Positions 34,195 through 46,945 of a DNA stretch of 64,000 nucleotides are shown one piece after another. The position numbers and the translations under genes were made by a program. Below the pieces are notes generated by a model that saw only the letters and a program-made list of their open reading frames with translations, did not search any database and had not been told where the DNA came from. The stretch is taken from NCBI RefSeq assembly GCF_015706575.1, contig NW_024037069.1:44399553-44463552 (forward strand). Reading direction: 5' to 3'. Numbering within the stretch: the stretch's first letter is position 1; each line of letters starts with the position of its first letter. Origin of the DNA: Patiria miniata (lineage: Eukaryota > Echinodermata > Asteroidea > Valvatida > Asterinidae).

Positions 34195-34519
34195 GGCCAA
34201 AAAAAAAAATAAGTCGGTCTCTGGTCAGCGCGCGCGTCGATTTTAATCATGCGCGTCGATCTTTTTTTTTCCCAAAATGTTCCGCGGTAGCTCCAACAGC
34301 GCCCTCTATTTCTGCACCTCCTCAATTTTTTTTTACCAAAGAGCACCAAGGAATGGGAAATTGCACCAAGGCAAATAATCGAGGGCACCAAGGCAAATTA
34401 TGGAGGACACCAATGTACATGAGGACACCAAAAAAGCCAAATAGTACCCCACCTTGTCTGTACAATCCAAGCTTGACTTTGGTCTGACCAGAGACCGAAT
34501 ATTTTTTTTTTTTTTGGCC
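34195..34519. mobile_element. GGCC-ended MITE with TTA target duplication
   Basis: The left end GGCC, A-run, then CGGTCTCTGGTCAG is mirrored by the right end (GTCTGACCAGAGACCG, T-run, GGCC). TTA flanks both ends (34192-34194 and 34520-34522). Inner GCGCGTCGAT words resemble those inside the 49905-50275 copy. Non-coding. Confidence 0.8.
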
Positions 34520-37294
34520 TTATTGCAATTTTCAAATTCTTCCCTCTCCTTAACATTCACACTTTGGACAATGTTATCTATTGAGTGAAAAAGCTTTCAG
34601 CAGAAGGGACATTGAGGCATTCTGGAAAAATGAGACGGAACTGGGCACCGGCCATTGTTAAAAAAAAAAGCAAAAAAAAACCCAACGAATACAGGTAATT
34701 GGTTTTTTTCCCTCAGATTTATTGATATTTGTATTCTTTGTTCACATAAAGAATTAGTATGGAAATCCTGGAATAAAAGTGTTTCTAAGGAAAAACAATT
34801 GCACCTTTCATTTTCACAAGACTACAAAACCCAAAACTTTAAAGGCCTTTTTCTCTATATTTTCAAAAAAAAATTACATGTCATTAAATGCGAATTTTAA
34901 CAACAGCCATAACTTGTCAACGGAATGTCCGATTGAAGTGCAACAAACGGTATTGTAAGGAAATCTTCACGTCTTTCCTGATACATGTACATATACCCGC
35001 AAACCATCATTTCGACCTCTGCCTAGCTGTCTCATTTTGCTAGAACGCCTCACATTTAAGTAATGTTTATTGGTCTCAAAGGGTCACCATAGTGGCTTCT
35101 TTGTGCCCTCATTGACTGACTCACTGACCGACTGTCACTTCTGAGCTGGGCAGTGCTATTGTATAGGATTACTCCGTAATGTCTATGACAGGCTAAATCC
35201 GGCCCATTGTGTAGACCAGATGCATGAACTACAACTGAATAGCCATTCAGAATCAATTGAATAGAATGTTGTGTTCTCTGTGAACAGCTTATTTTACTAA
35301 GTGGCATTGTCTTACTAAGCTTACAATTGCTTAAAGGGAATGTACATCATTGGCTGTTGCTGACATTTTTAGAAATGAACTATTTGAGGGGTTAGTATGA
35401 TAGATCAAATATTGCTACATTGACATGTTTGAAGTTTTGTGTTTGAAAATGCTGGAAAAACCAAGAAAAACAAAAATGTTCAAGTAGTCTGGTTCCCTGA
35501 CTCCACTAAAGATGAAATGGATCAATTTACAGATGCCGGAAAATTGTAAGGTAAGGGAACCAGTCTAGCTGGCCTGCACCCGTTCATGAACATGTAACCA
35601 ATGGCAAACAAAATTTGGACTGAAAAAAAGAGGTAAATTTGGAGCAGAAGTTGAAAAATAGTTCAGTTTTTCCAACAGTGGTCGGCCGACCACCATTGGA
35701 AATGTATACAAAATACCATTTTCTTGAAAATGACTTCACACCAGGTGCCATAATTTTACAGGATGCTTTAGACTGTCATTTACCAACATCCTAGTAAGGT
35801 ATTTCGTAAAAACTTTGTAGTTTTATTTTTTGATGTTTGCAAATGTTGTATATTCCCTTTAAACACAAACTAAATTTCTAGAAGAGGCTGATAAAAATTT
35901 CAACCTAAAAACGAACACGTCTTTTGTAATTATCTGCAACTAGCTACACAATTTTACAATCTGGCACGTGCAAGGATTGAAACCAAAAAATGTAAGCGCT
36001 TAATCACTGCAAACTAAACTCGAGAAAACAGGACACAAAATGATTGCTAGCACTCGTAAACATTAATTAATGAAAACAAAATATGCACCATGACACTGTT
36101 GGTGTATTCAAAAATCATAAAGTGGCTCAATCAAAATCACATTCATTTACAGTACTCCATATAAAATCCATATATATACTATTTTCTAAGTCCTTTTTGG
36201 GGGGCATAATTCTGCATTTTTAGTATCTCCCACACCCCCCCAAAAAAATTAAAATTGCCATCATGCTCTGCATTGTTACACATATATCTGTCAAACGTAA
36301 ACTTTCTGTTGGAACTGAAGTATCGCTATTGGTTTGGTTGTGATAAGTATGGGCGATTACATGAAGGTTTGCGTAAGGTGGCTGGAAAAAATTCCATCAC
36401 AGTGCTCTAAAGCCTACAACTATTGTTATTTTTGTCTCTTCCGCACTGTAATTTGGTCTGCCCCCGTCCCCCCCCCCCCCCCCCCGCACCTTCCAAAAAA
36501 AAAATACCTATTCACGAATCACTGATGTTCCAATGATGTCATGAGTTTCATAATTGTGACCCACTCCACAAAAAGGAAATCAAGTCACGCTGTGCATTAT
36601 CGTTACTCAACGTTGAGAGGTTGAACATTTCGTCAAAATTACATTTTCATTTTTTGTCATGAATGACATCTTTAATACCTAAAGTTTCAGGTTTCATTCA
36701 CAGAAATGTTGATTTCGATGAATAAAGTGGGGGAAAAAACAACAATTTTTAGTGCATCGTGCCCAAATCTACAACAGAGCCAGCTATTTCAAAGCCTGTT
36801 TTCTCAGTTGTGTAATTCAAACTCCAAGGAAGTAATTAATATGCAAATACGTCGTATCTCCAGAATGGGAGGGGCTATGGAGCTCTATTATATACCAAAT
36901 AAAAGCTTACGTTGTGGGCTTTCGAACCATGTATGAAACTCAATTTCATAATACCCTTTTTTGTTGAGCGGGTCACAATTATGTAAGTATTCCCTTCATA
37001 CTCGGAAAAAAATTTTGTCAATGAATCCATCTATAAAATTTAAATAAAACTGCATCTCACTTAAAACAATAGGTCATAACATGTTAATATACAATGTGTA
37101 AAAAAAGAATTTGAAAACTTAATTTCTTCCCAATTTTTTTTTTTCAAAGAAAATTTGGTGTTATCCTCAATTCTGCAAACAGAATAAGAACTGATGAATT
37201 TTAACAAATTTGGGAAAATGTAAAAATTTGAATAATGGTGGGTCGTCTTCACATGTGTTGCAACATAGCAGGGACCACATGACACACTGCTGGG

Positions 37295-40200
37295 TCACTG
37301 GAAGAAGATGGTGTAGAAATTCCCACACGGTGAGTAGTACAGCGAGATGTAGAAGGCAAAGTCGCAAAAGATGCTGGGAATGAGAGGCCACATGACCACC
37401 GAGACGAGAATGAATAACATAGTGTTGGCTGGCTTCTTGATCGTTGGAATCAGTACTCTGAAGAAACGATACAAAGCAATGGATCGTAATGAAGATGTTC
37501 CTGACCAAATACAGTAATGGCCCAACTATAGTTGGCACAGCCCCAACTAAAGCTTGGACAGTCCTAACTATAGTCTGGCCAGTCCCAAAAAATAGTTGGG
37601 GCAATCCAAACTATAGCTGGGACAATGCTGAAGTTGGGGTGTAATAAAACTAACAAATCCAAAACTTTTGTCAAATTTCGAAAGTTTCTTGTACCGTTTT
37701 ACATCTTAGAAAAAACACAGCAATGAGATTTCAGACTTAGAAATTGGTGATGTTTTACCATTCCTTTTGAAGGATTTAGTATAAAATTCCAGTCATAGAG
37801 ATCAATAGTCTAACCAAGAATCTTTATAAAAAGTGGAATCATATCTGGAATACTCTCAAGTAAAAATTGAAGTCTAATAAGTTCCTCAAAGCTAAAGTTC
37901 AATTATGCAGTGTCCTCAGTCTTAATATTCACGTTCCATGTTCATTGCTCACATTTCTAAGTTTCCATGTTTCAAGATTCAAACTTTTTTGGTCAAGTTG
38001 CAAGTTTTGTTTAATATCAAAGCTCAAAAACCAAAATTTGCTTTGGTCAAGCCTTGTTTGTAATGCACGGTCCCAGTTTTTTTGCCGAGTCGCAAGTTTA
38101 TTGAGTCAAATCCCAAGTATTTGTTGAAAATTAGTAAACTCTTACTTCAATCCATGTTTCAAGACCTTCCTGACCGTCTTAGCTTCAATCATCGTCAGGA
38201 ATACACAGTTGGCGAGGATGAAGATCACCGGCATAAAATTGACGTCGATCCACGCCCAGGACAGCTCAGCCATCAAATAGTACGGCAAGAAGATAAACTT
38301 GGGGATGAACTCCGCCCACTGATCCCATTCAATGGTGTCATTCTGTGGGAGAAAACAATCCCAAAGACTGTTTGATGACGTATGTGTGGCTGTTATACAC
38401 TCAATTTTTTTAAAAATCAAACCGGCTTTTTACTACTCGACATGCCGTGAAACCCTCTTTTAAAAGACGACCGGAATATTGTTAGCTTATATTTGGGTTT
38501 TTGCCCGAGCTGGTACAAGAGTTTCAGCCCTCTCTCTTACATCAAGATTTACTCCTCTTGGGGGAGTTTATTACTGGATGTATGGCCATCACCAGCAGGA
38601 AGCAACTAGTATCACTTGATAAGATGGAATTTTTGCGTCGGGGTGATGCAAATCAATTAAGGCAAAAACCTAATTTGATTTAGTATTGCTTGACTGACTA
38701 ACTAGTTAGGATTGCCTAGAAATCCTTTTTGAGTGGCCTAAGCGCACACAGATTTTCAATAAATACAATATCCCGTATAATTTTTGTTTACGTTCAGTAG
38801 TGAAACCATCTTTTGTTTTTTGATCGTGAAAATCCTGTATTGAGGGTCTGTGCATATATCCATATACGTGCAGTGTTTATGCATGGTGTATGTGTGTTCT
38901 CAGAGAAAATGAACTGGCCACCTGTGGTATGGTCAATTGCCTGAAGAGATTAACCAGATAATGTTACAGTGGGCTGTGTAAAAGATAAATCCTGAAATAC
39001 TGGTACGAAAAAGACCTGGCTTTTAAAAGGCAAAATCACCTCATTAAAGAGGTGACAATGGTTTCATGGAGCTTTTGCAAACATTCCAAAGTTGTATGAA
39101 ACACTCAACATCTTTAATATTTGTGATGTACCAAGCTGGATTTGAGAGAACATGTCCTGATACATGTCCTGACATATACATACTATGCATGTATATCTAC
39201 AGATTGATGTGAATTGTACAAGGGGCCAAACACTGTATAAAACATAAATGTATTATAGAGAATTCAATAAAAAAAAAAACACTTTTTACAGTTCACTCCA
39301 ACTCCACAAAAACCAAAACAGAAACGGCCGTTATCTGAAGGTTTATGATCGCTAATGTGGACTTACATAATTCTTTGGTAACTGCATTCCCTCCACGATA
39401 TCTTCCGATTGACTTCCCGGACAGGTGATGTGTATGAATGGCAAGAAGATATCCTCGTAGTAAAAGATGTACATGGAGGAGATGGTGATGCGGGGAAACT
39501 CCTTGACGACAAAGAGGAGGAACGTGGCTAACCCTCTATGTAAGGACTGGCAAAAAAGAAGAGACGTGAATATGCAGAAGAGATGTGAATATGCATGATC
39601 ATAAATAACCACTGATGAAGGCGTGGACTCTAGTACCCTTTCCCCAATGGTTACAAACAGAGAGTTGGGGGAGACCACTGGATGGGACATTTGAGTGGAT
39701 TGGCTACGACGCCCGGCGCTTGCGTAGAGCGACCATGGGTTTGTACACATTCAGAATCAAATTTGTCATGCGTACTTCGCGACACTTCGAAACATTTGCG
39801 CACTTCGCGACATTTGCGCACTTTGCGACATTTGCGCACTTGGTGACATATGCGCACTTCGCGACATATGGCTGTGAAATCAGTATTCCCACGCAGTGTG
39901 GTCCCTCCCATGTAGACATAATAATAATGAACATATAGTCTTCACGAGCGGTGAACCTTACTTTTTTCAGTGTGGGGAAATTTCTAATTTTCTAGTCAGC
40001 ATTTGTGGGTGGGGTGGGGTTGGGGAGGGGGGGGGGGGTTTGTTGGGGCGAAGGTCTACCCCTAGGTATGAGACCACTGTGAAGGTTACCTTATATTCCC
40101 AAAGGTCTCTTGGTGGTTTGGCGCCCCGTTCCTTGACCCTCTCCAAGGCTGCTAGTATCGCTCGCCTGTGTAAGACGTTCTTGATGTTAAACGGTTCATC

Positions 40201-43200
40201 TTCCAGTTGAGATTCCTCCGTTAATCCCATCAGTAAATTACCATCTGACAGAAGAAAAGAGTTGACTTGTAAAGAGGTGACCTATTAATCCATTTCTTGT
40301 TCACAAACTGTGATGACGCAAGGCGATTCAGCCAGCGTTGGAAAGTGGGTGTAATATACCCTCGTTCTGTGAAATCAGAATTCAGTATAATTGATTCTGA
40401 GACGCACAACAAAACTTCTGATTTTCTTACGTGAAGGGTTTGATATGTGCTGTGTGAAAGGTTGTCTGTACAGAAGAGACGACGAATCTTGAAAAGGAGT
40501 GCAGTGGAGCATAACAGATGGCCCACCTGCTCGTCAGGGTAACACTGTCAAGAATTTGAAAGGGCAGAGCATACTGGACACAGGATTAATTTGAAGGATT
40601 TTACACTGTGTCCTACATTGTCGAAGCAAAATTTGAAGTGTTACAAACTATTCAAGGCTTGTAGATCTAATCCTGTCTCAGTCATCATCTTGGGGGTGGC
40701 GGTACGGCAGTCTCTTCGTAGCAGGTCTCAGGCTTCTTGAGTAGGACACACGTTGCTGTCTTGTTTCTAGGGAGACCACGTCCAGCTAGCCGTGGGTGAC
40801 ATCAAGTTACTAGCTATTCAAGAGAACTGTTACAAAAGCATTCCTTTGTCATTGTTCACCCCTTACTTGTGATGGACTTGTGATGGACTTGTGAAAGGAC
40901 TTGTGAAGGACTACACCACTGCTAGAGATGGGGGAAGGGTGCCTCACAAAATGGAGTTTAGGATGGCGCTCCTGCCTTGAAGTACACGTAATCTGGACCT
41001 GTGTGTAATTTCCTGAAATGAAACCAATGATTCCTGCAAAGGATGCTTACATGACACGGTAGCTAGGAGGTCTGAATGTATCTGTACTGTCGACCTGAGG
41101 AGAGAAAGATAATGAAGAAATGATGTTTTAGTATGAGGTGTAAGATAGGTCCAGAAGTATATTTGAGGAGGAAAAGGCTGGATCAAGCTGAAAGGAGATT
41201 TGAACCTTGGATGTGGATATACATGTAGTAAGTTCAGGGAGATGATGAAGATGATGATGATGATGAAAACGTTATGCGTTGCAGGTATCGCAGAGGGTTT
41301 GAATGCACAAGTTTCATCATGCCTATTCACACAATACAAAACTATTGCCCTCTGCCTCCCCCTTAACGCACAAAGTCTATGTGCAAAGCAAAGCGAGGAA
41401 TGCACCAATATTCCAACTGGCCAAGCATGTCCCCTGCAGTATAAAGTATGCAAAACTATTGACTAATCCTTCAAACTCAACGTTTGGTTTTGCAGTATTG
41501 GAAAAGATTCAGGACCAATTCTTCATTGCAAAAGTTCCTCCCAAGAGATACAATGAGAGCGTTAGGAAGGACTCTTCCATTCATTATCCCATTTATACAA
41601 CATCTGAATAAATCCCCGTCATCTGATTGGTGGATCGTTGATCACATTCATCCCAACGCATAACGCGCGCAGCGCACAGCGCATAGTGCAATGGAAGTTC
41701 TATTGCACGGTGAATAGAACTTCCATTGCACTGGTTTCAGTACTGTGACACGAATCTATTTCACTAAATGCGGACGTTTCGCCGTTTGTTCTCCTAACAG
41801 AAGATGAAATACATGTAGCAGAACTTGTAGGTGATGCTGACGCTGCTAACACAAAGAAGCAAATAAAATACGCTGCCAAACGATTAGACGAATTTGCAAA
41901 ACATACAGGAACATCTTTTGAAGCACTGTACTGATTCACAACTGAAAAACGTCTTGTCCCGATTTTACTCAGGACTGAGAAGAGAAAACGCGGCACACTA
42001 TATCAGACGACGAGGATTTATTCAGGTGTTGAGGATTTATTCATAATGAATGTTTCACATTCGTGCAATGGTAAGAATAATTTCCTTCAATGACAGATGA
42101 AATGTTCCATTCCACTCGGCTTCGCCTCGTGAAATGGAACATCTCATGAAAAGAGACATCCAGAGACATCCTGAAGCAGTGCGGAGGATTTCAAGTATAA
42201 TATAGGCTTAAATTTATGCACGGCCGAGCATAAAAAACACAAGATCCGGCCTAAGACCTTGATACAGTGCATCCTCTGTAATCAGCCACACAATTCTGCA
42301 GATAGCCTCAATCCTGCAAAATTTTCCATTTGGCAAAGAGGATTTTGAAGGATTTGGGAAGGTTAGGGTTAAGCATAAGCACAGCCAGGTACAGCTTAAG
42401 ACCTTGACACAATGCATCCTCCAAAAATCAACCGTAACTTAACAAGCATAGAGCCTCAATGCTCCAACATCCTCTAAAAGTGCCTGGTTGATTTTGGAGG
42501 ACTGAGGAGGGTTAGTGTTAAACCTTTCATTTTCATTTGCCCACTTTGCTACTCACTGATACTATGTTCCAGGAACTGTTGACTGTACTGGTTCCCAGCC
42601 CAGCTTCCGAGCTCTTGTAGCCAATCCGACACCTCTTCAGATTTCCATGTACTCAGAGGCTTATAGACCAACATGTTGCTGTCCCCGCTACCCCAGTTGA
42701 GTAGCAACTGGACCACCTGTGGTGCAAAGTCAATCAACGCTTAAAAGCAATTTATACAAAGGCACAATTCCCATTTTGTCACTTTGGTTGAGTTTTGGTC
42801 AGCGTCACCAGTCACTTTTTAAATTGTATTCATGAAAACCAAAGACAGTCCAAAACTCTTATCTTTTAATACCCTGGAAGAGCAATACTATGCACTTCAT
42901 TTTTCCAGTGGGCACAACACTATTCTTCCTTATCAGAATTTTGTTTTTAAATTTAAAGTAAAAATGGTATTGTTTAATAAAGAATATATGTGACATCAGG
43001 TGCATGGGTCTGTGTGTCATACATTTTACTCTGTGCTTCCAACACACCACTCAATTCCTTGAGATGACACAATGATTTTATCCAGCATACTCACAAACAT
43101 AACTCCCGGCAGTTAGTACGCCCATCATCGTTACTACTCCCATCACAAACCCAATGATCTGATCCAGTCTACTTGCCCCCCCCCCCCCCCTGCTCTCACA

Positions 43201-46200
43201 CCCCCCCCCCTCACACACACACCCATGTGTATTTGCCTGCAATCGGAGACCCCCTATTGTCCCTCTTTTGTTTGTACTATAACTTTTTAGGAAGACCTCC
43301 CATATGTTTTTTACACGATCGTGAATTGGGGACCTTCGGGAATTGGGGACCCTATTGTCCTCTATTGTTCAACGTCCCGTATTGAATGCAGAAACAAACT
43401 CATACCGTTCCTCCCCCTACAAACACATGCAGTCGTGTTATCCTCTACTTATGAGGACCTCCCATTGTTCCCTTCTTTTGATCCTATTGTTCCTACTTCA
43501 ACTTGCTCTCAACATCTCCCTTAAAGCCCGAGTCCATCATTTGCAGCTATCAAAAAAAGTAACCGGCGTAATTATTGTTGAAAAACATACTGGTTGAAAG
43601 ATAGTATGGGGACTAAACTCCCTGTGAAATTATCCTTTCTGGCAAGCTCTCATTTTGAAGAAATCAACGAAAGAAGGCATTTCCAACGGTGCTTCTTAAG
43701 AAGCACCGTAGGAAAATTTAAATTAGTTGTTCGTTTTGTTATTCGGCGCAGCGCGCACAAGCATTGGAACGACGCACAGGCGCGCGCGGTTGCTATAATT
43801 CATTGGATCAGTGCGCAACATCGCGTAAAGCTGCAATTCAAAACAATTCGAAACATGATTTAGCAACTTTTGATTTTAAATTGAGATCCTACAATGCTGT
43901 TTTTCTCGGAATATGAAGCTGAAGCTGAGCTGAAACTTCATCAAGTAAGTTGTTCAGTATCCTTCATTAGATTTTGTACACTTTTGTTGCTTCAAACGAA
44001 CAAAATGCACTAATTACAAATGATGGACTATAGCTTTAAGGTTTGTACAGGAAAACCTCCCGAGGACTTGGCTCAGGTCCTCGAAGTTATTGTTATCACA
44101 AATCCCCCATTGCCCCAAGTCCTCAGTCGTAAAGGATAACAAGACCAAAGCCTTACACATCCATATACTTGCGGGGAAAACCTTTGTTTCCCTTTTGTTC
44201 TCCTTTGTTACTATTGAACTATTGAACTCCATATCGTTTACCTTACAGGGCAGACAGATTCCTAAAGACTGACTTTTGTGGGGTCTAGTGTCCCTCCGCT
44301 CCTGTTACTCTCAGGGTTTTGTACCCCACAAGGAACCATGTGTAACATGTACACCACAACCCAAACACCCCACACACACCCATCTTTGTAAACACCGGCA
44401 ATCGTGAACCCCCTATCGTCCCTAATCCTCATTCCTTTGTTTGTACTCTCACTTTTTAGCAACAGCTCTCATTGGGTTTGTACACGAATTTCAATCTTGG
44501 ACTATCGGTCAATCATGGACGTATTGTTTGTGCCCTAACCCTTTTGTCCTAGGTCCACGATTGCTGGTGTTTATATACTCACACCAAACAGACCCTTGTG
44601 ATGAGACATTGATTTGTCGCAAGCATATACTCACAAACACAACTCCTAACGTTGTTAGTACTCCCCAGACAAACCCTCGCGGCGCCCTATTACCAGCAGC
44701 CATTCCTTTCGTCTGTGTCTTCTCGAGTTCTTGCCCAAACTGTTCAAACTCCTCCAAGATGCTAGCGCTGGTCGGTGTTTGTAACGTAGCAGCTCGTGCC
44801 TCTAACTGGGGGGTGCAAAGTTTCTCCATCGTGTTCCTGAAATTGTGAAATTGAACAGCAGAGAGATGTTAGGAATGTCTTGAAACACTGAATATACTGG
44901 TGCTACAATTAAATGTAGAAAATATTGCCTAATAAACAAATTCATAATAATAACCCTAACTCCATACTTAGTTTTAAAATCCATCACTGACTCTGCTTTA
45001 CATAATGCTTCAGGACGAAATTCCTTGAAATCCACCACTGGTGCTGGTGGATTTTGATTGACTTGGTACACATGACTAACCTGCCAAAATCCCCCCAAAT
45101 GAGAGGATGGATTTGGATGGAGTTGGTAAGGTTAGGGTTAAGGAAAAACCAACCAAGAACCAGTCAAAAGTGGGTAACAGCAGGTACAAGTACATGTATG
45201 ACTAAATAAGTCTAGCTGGCAACTTTTTAAAATCACTACTACATGTATGTCTGTGCTTGATGAAATTTGCTTCAGCAGTTTTCATGAATTGGTATTATGC
45301 GTTTTCGAATGATTTAATGTTCAATTTAGGAACTTGGATTTGATTCCACTGTAAAATATTCAAATATATTTGATCACTGCCTCTGAGATATAGAATCTTT
45401 TGATAAATATTGTTTAAATACATCCTTTTTAAGTAGCCAACTAGCTGCAAATTAGGGCTAATATTCATTCATCACAGAGGATCAAAAACCATGCATGTGA
45501 AGTGGCTGTCCACAGAAATGAGGCATTTGACAAACAATAGTGCACCGAAGTATTCTGGCGTATTCTGGTTCACGCGCATAGCTTAAGTATATAATATGTT
45601 GAGATTAAAGCGCTAAACCAGTGCGTGAACAAGAACAAAGACACTTCAGTACTCTATCAATCCACTCAACTTACATGCATGAATAAAATAACATCACAGA
45701 TGTGTTTCATTATCTACATGAAACGACACACATTTTTTTTATGTTCTATGCGGTAAAATGTTATGTGGATATTTGAAGGGTGATCAAATATTCAGATATT
45801 CGGTATGTTCCGCTCAGCCCTATCATGTATAAAGACTGTTATCCTTTTATATTTACAATTTGAAAAGTTTTCCAAGGTGAAAAAATCAAAATAGTTCTGT
45901 AAAGTGAAGACGTAAAATTATTTGTGATGCCTCATGGCAAATTAATGATACAAGACAACCACATCTTGACCTCTAGATTTTGACCAATCAGCGGGCACTT
46001 TCTATATCGGGTCTTCGGTCATTCATCGTTGTCGCGTGGATAAAAAAGCATATAGACACAGCAACAAAATAATTACAAAGGCTGCGGTCACGCGTTCTTT
46101 ATTATGTTACACAACAAGCGCCCAGCTGTTGTATTACAAAACACTGCATTCAAATTGACCAATCAAACCATTTAGTCCTGATTTGGGAATGAAATGACGT

Positions 46201-46716
46201 CACGATTTAGTAACTTAGTCGACTCCGATTGGCTGAGGCGTGAGATCGCATCAATCTGCATGCTTTGACATATCAGACGTTATACAGGAGATTTGGCTCC
46301 GTGAATAACGGGTGATATTCAGACTAGGCAAAACCAGGGTATTCCCGGAACCAGGTAAATAATTTCAATTGAACCACACTTTCTACACACAGCTAATAAA
46401 ATAATTATTGACATTATACAAACCTGAGGATGATGTTCACATGTGGGAATCCTGTCCACGGATGTCTACATTCAGGGCACGTTGTTCGTTTCTGCGTCTT
46501 CCACCATCTTGCCAGACACAGCCGGCAGAAGCTGTGCCCACAGTTCAGAGTAGTCGGCTGGACCATGATCTCATAGCAACACCCGCAGGTGAAAGTCGAT
46601 TCCGACATAGGCGACAGGTGTTCGGAAGACATTGTCAAGTCCTCTGATTGGCTGACGTGGTTGCCATAGTTACCAGGCCTAAGATTCAGTTCACCTTCAG
46701 GATTATCCACGTCCAT
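37295..46716 (-). CDS. BFAR: Bifunctional apoptosis regulator (RING, SAM, membrane helices)
   Basis: Coding exons in transcript order: 46716-46424, 44836-44635, 42716-42557, 40244-40090, 39546-39367, 38342-38146, 37457-37295. Phases all match and give 449 aa, against about 450 in human BFAR. Order of parts: RING finger at about 44-84 (C44, C47, C59, H61, C64, C67, C80, C83), a membrane segment near 150-172 (GVLTTLGVVF), a SAM domain from about 178 (STWKSEEVSDWLQELG) with HRRAILAALERVK, then several C-terminal membrane helices. Known family role: an ER-anchored E3 ligase and apoptosis modulator. The ATG chosen follows an acceptor-like CATAAG, so a non-coding 5' exon probably lies upstream. PARN starts about 5 kb away, divergent. 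Confidence 0.93.
37510..37640. repeat. Degenerate 21-22-bp tandem repeat in last BFAR intron
   Basis: About five imperfect units of the type GGACAGTCCTAACTATAGTC lie some 55 bp from the last-exon acceptor. Several copies are near-palindromic (CCAACTATAGTTGG). Confidence 0.6.
39770..39870. repeat. 18-bp minisatellite in BFAR intron
   Basis: About five units of CACTTCGCGACATTTGCG, slightly varied, lie in the intron between the 40244-40090 and 39546-39367 exons. The unit is a multiple of three and so gives long open frames on both strands; I read those as artefacts. Confidence 0.85.
41603..42026. mobile_element. Inverted-repeat element with a perfect internal hairpin
   Basis: Ends CTGAATAAATCCCCGTC and, inverted, CTGAATAAATCCTCGTC face each other. 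Inside, 41685-41732 is a perfect 20-bp stem (arm AGTGCAATGGAAGTTCTATT) with an 8-nt loop, next to GCGCGCAGCGCACAGCGC. It lies in the BFAR intron 42556-40245. No coding sequence. Confidence 0.55.
42080..42150. repeat. Imperfect hairpin in BFAR intron
   Basis: ATGAAATGTTCCATT and, inverted, ATGAGATGTTCCATTT flank CGGCTTCGCCTCG. This fold-back lies just beyond the element at 41603-42026 and may belong to the same repeat. Confidence 0.5.
43225..43390 (+). repeat. Dispersed repeat with CCCCCTATTGTCCCTC motif, copy 2
   Basis: It matches 160-345. It follows C-rich tracts (43177-43210) in the BFAR intron between the 44836-44635 and 42716-42557 exons. A diverged third copy, with ACCCCCTATCGTCCCTAAT and TTTGTTTGTACTCTCACTTT, lies at 44395-44490. 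Confidence 0.7.
43520..44040. mobile_element. TIR element, family shared with 54093-54526
   Basis: The ends CTTAAAGCCCGAGTCCATCA and, inverted, CTTAAAGCTATAGTCCATCA match. Inside is a perfect 24-bp palindrome (43686-43709, half ACGGTGCTTCTT). The stretch TCATTTGCAGCTA through AATTATTGTT recurs inverted in PARN intron 5. No transposase. Confidence 0.65.
45960..46360. promoter_or_regulatory. CCAAT/CRE cluster in first BFAR coding intron
   Basis: Within about 250 bp lie GACCAATCAG (about 45983), GACCAATCAA (about 46158), ATGACGTCAC (about 46195, a CRE) and GATTGGCTGAG (about 46228, an inverted CCAAT box). A good plus-strand donor (CCAGGTAAAT) occurs at about 46350. This could be an alternative promoter for either strand. 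The position inside the BFAR gene makes the role uncertain. Confidence 0.35.
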
Positions 46717-46837
46717 TGGAGATACTACTATCTTATGACACAAATAAAAATCAACATGTTAATGGTGTAGCTACTTTAATTGTCCACCAGGCCTCATGGG
46801 ACAAATTTGGGAAGGGGATTTCTTGGAGATTTTTTTT

Positions 46838-46945
46838 TTAGGGGGGGGGGGGGGAGGGGGGGGAAGGGGGGGAAGGGGGGAGGGGGGCGGAGCGGGGAAG
46901 GGGGGAAAGAGGGGAGCAGAACCTCAGGCCCCAAGCGGGGAAGAA
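46838..46945 (+). repeat. G-rich low-complexity tract
   Basis: Runs of G interrupted by A or C extend over about 100 bp. It could form G-quadruplexes on the plus strand. It lies about 120 bp upstream of the BFAR start codon. Confidence 0.8.

Larger units (their letters stand above)
30151..37294. other. 7.1-kb gene-free stretch between convergent MBOAT7 B and BFAR ends
   Basis: No gene is seen. Possible poly(A) signals for copy B occur at about 30508 and 31499. Contents: a fold-back repeat (30664-30886), a 10-bp simple repeat (31506-31550), a dispersed repeat (about 31830-32100), a GGCC-ended MITE (34195-34519), a small inverted repeat around AGTCTGGTTCCCT (35489-35567) and a poly-C tract near 36468-36485. 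The rest (32100-34190, 34520-36300) is AT-rich with no coding signal I can support. Confidence 0.6.

Noticed and set aside
39615-39938. Long open frames over the CACTTCGCGACATTTGCG repeat on both strands
   Set aside because: The 18-bp unit keeps any frame open; the stretch is an intronic minisatellite between two solid BFAR exons.
43173-43215. CRISPR-like or other ordered array in the C-rich region
   Set aside because: There are no regular repeats with unique spacers; the tract is homopolymer and CA repeats in an animal intron.
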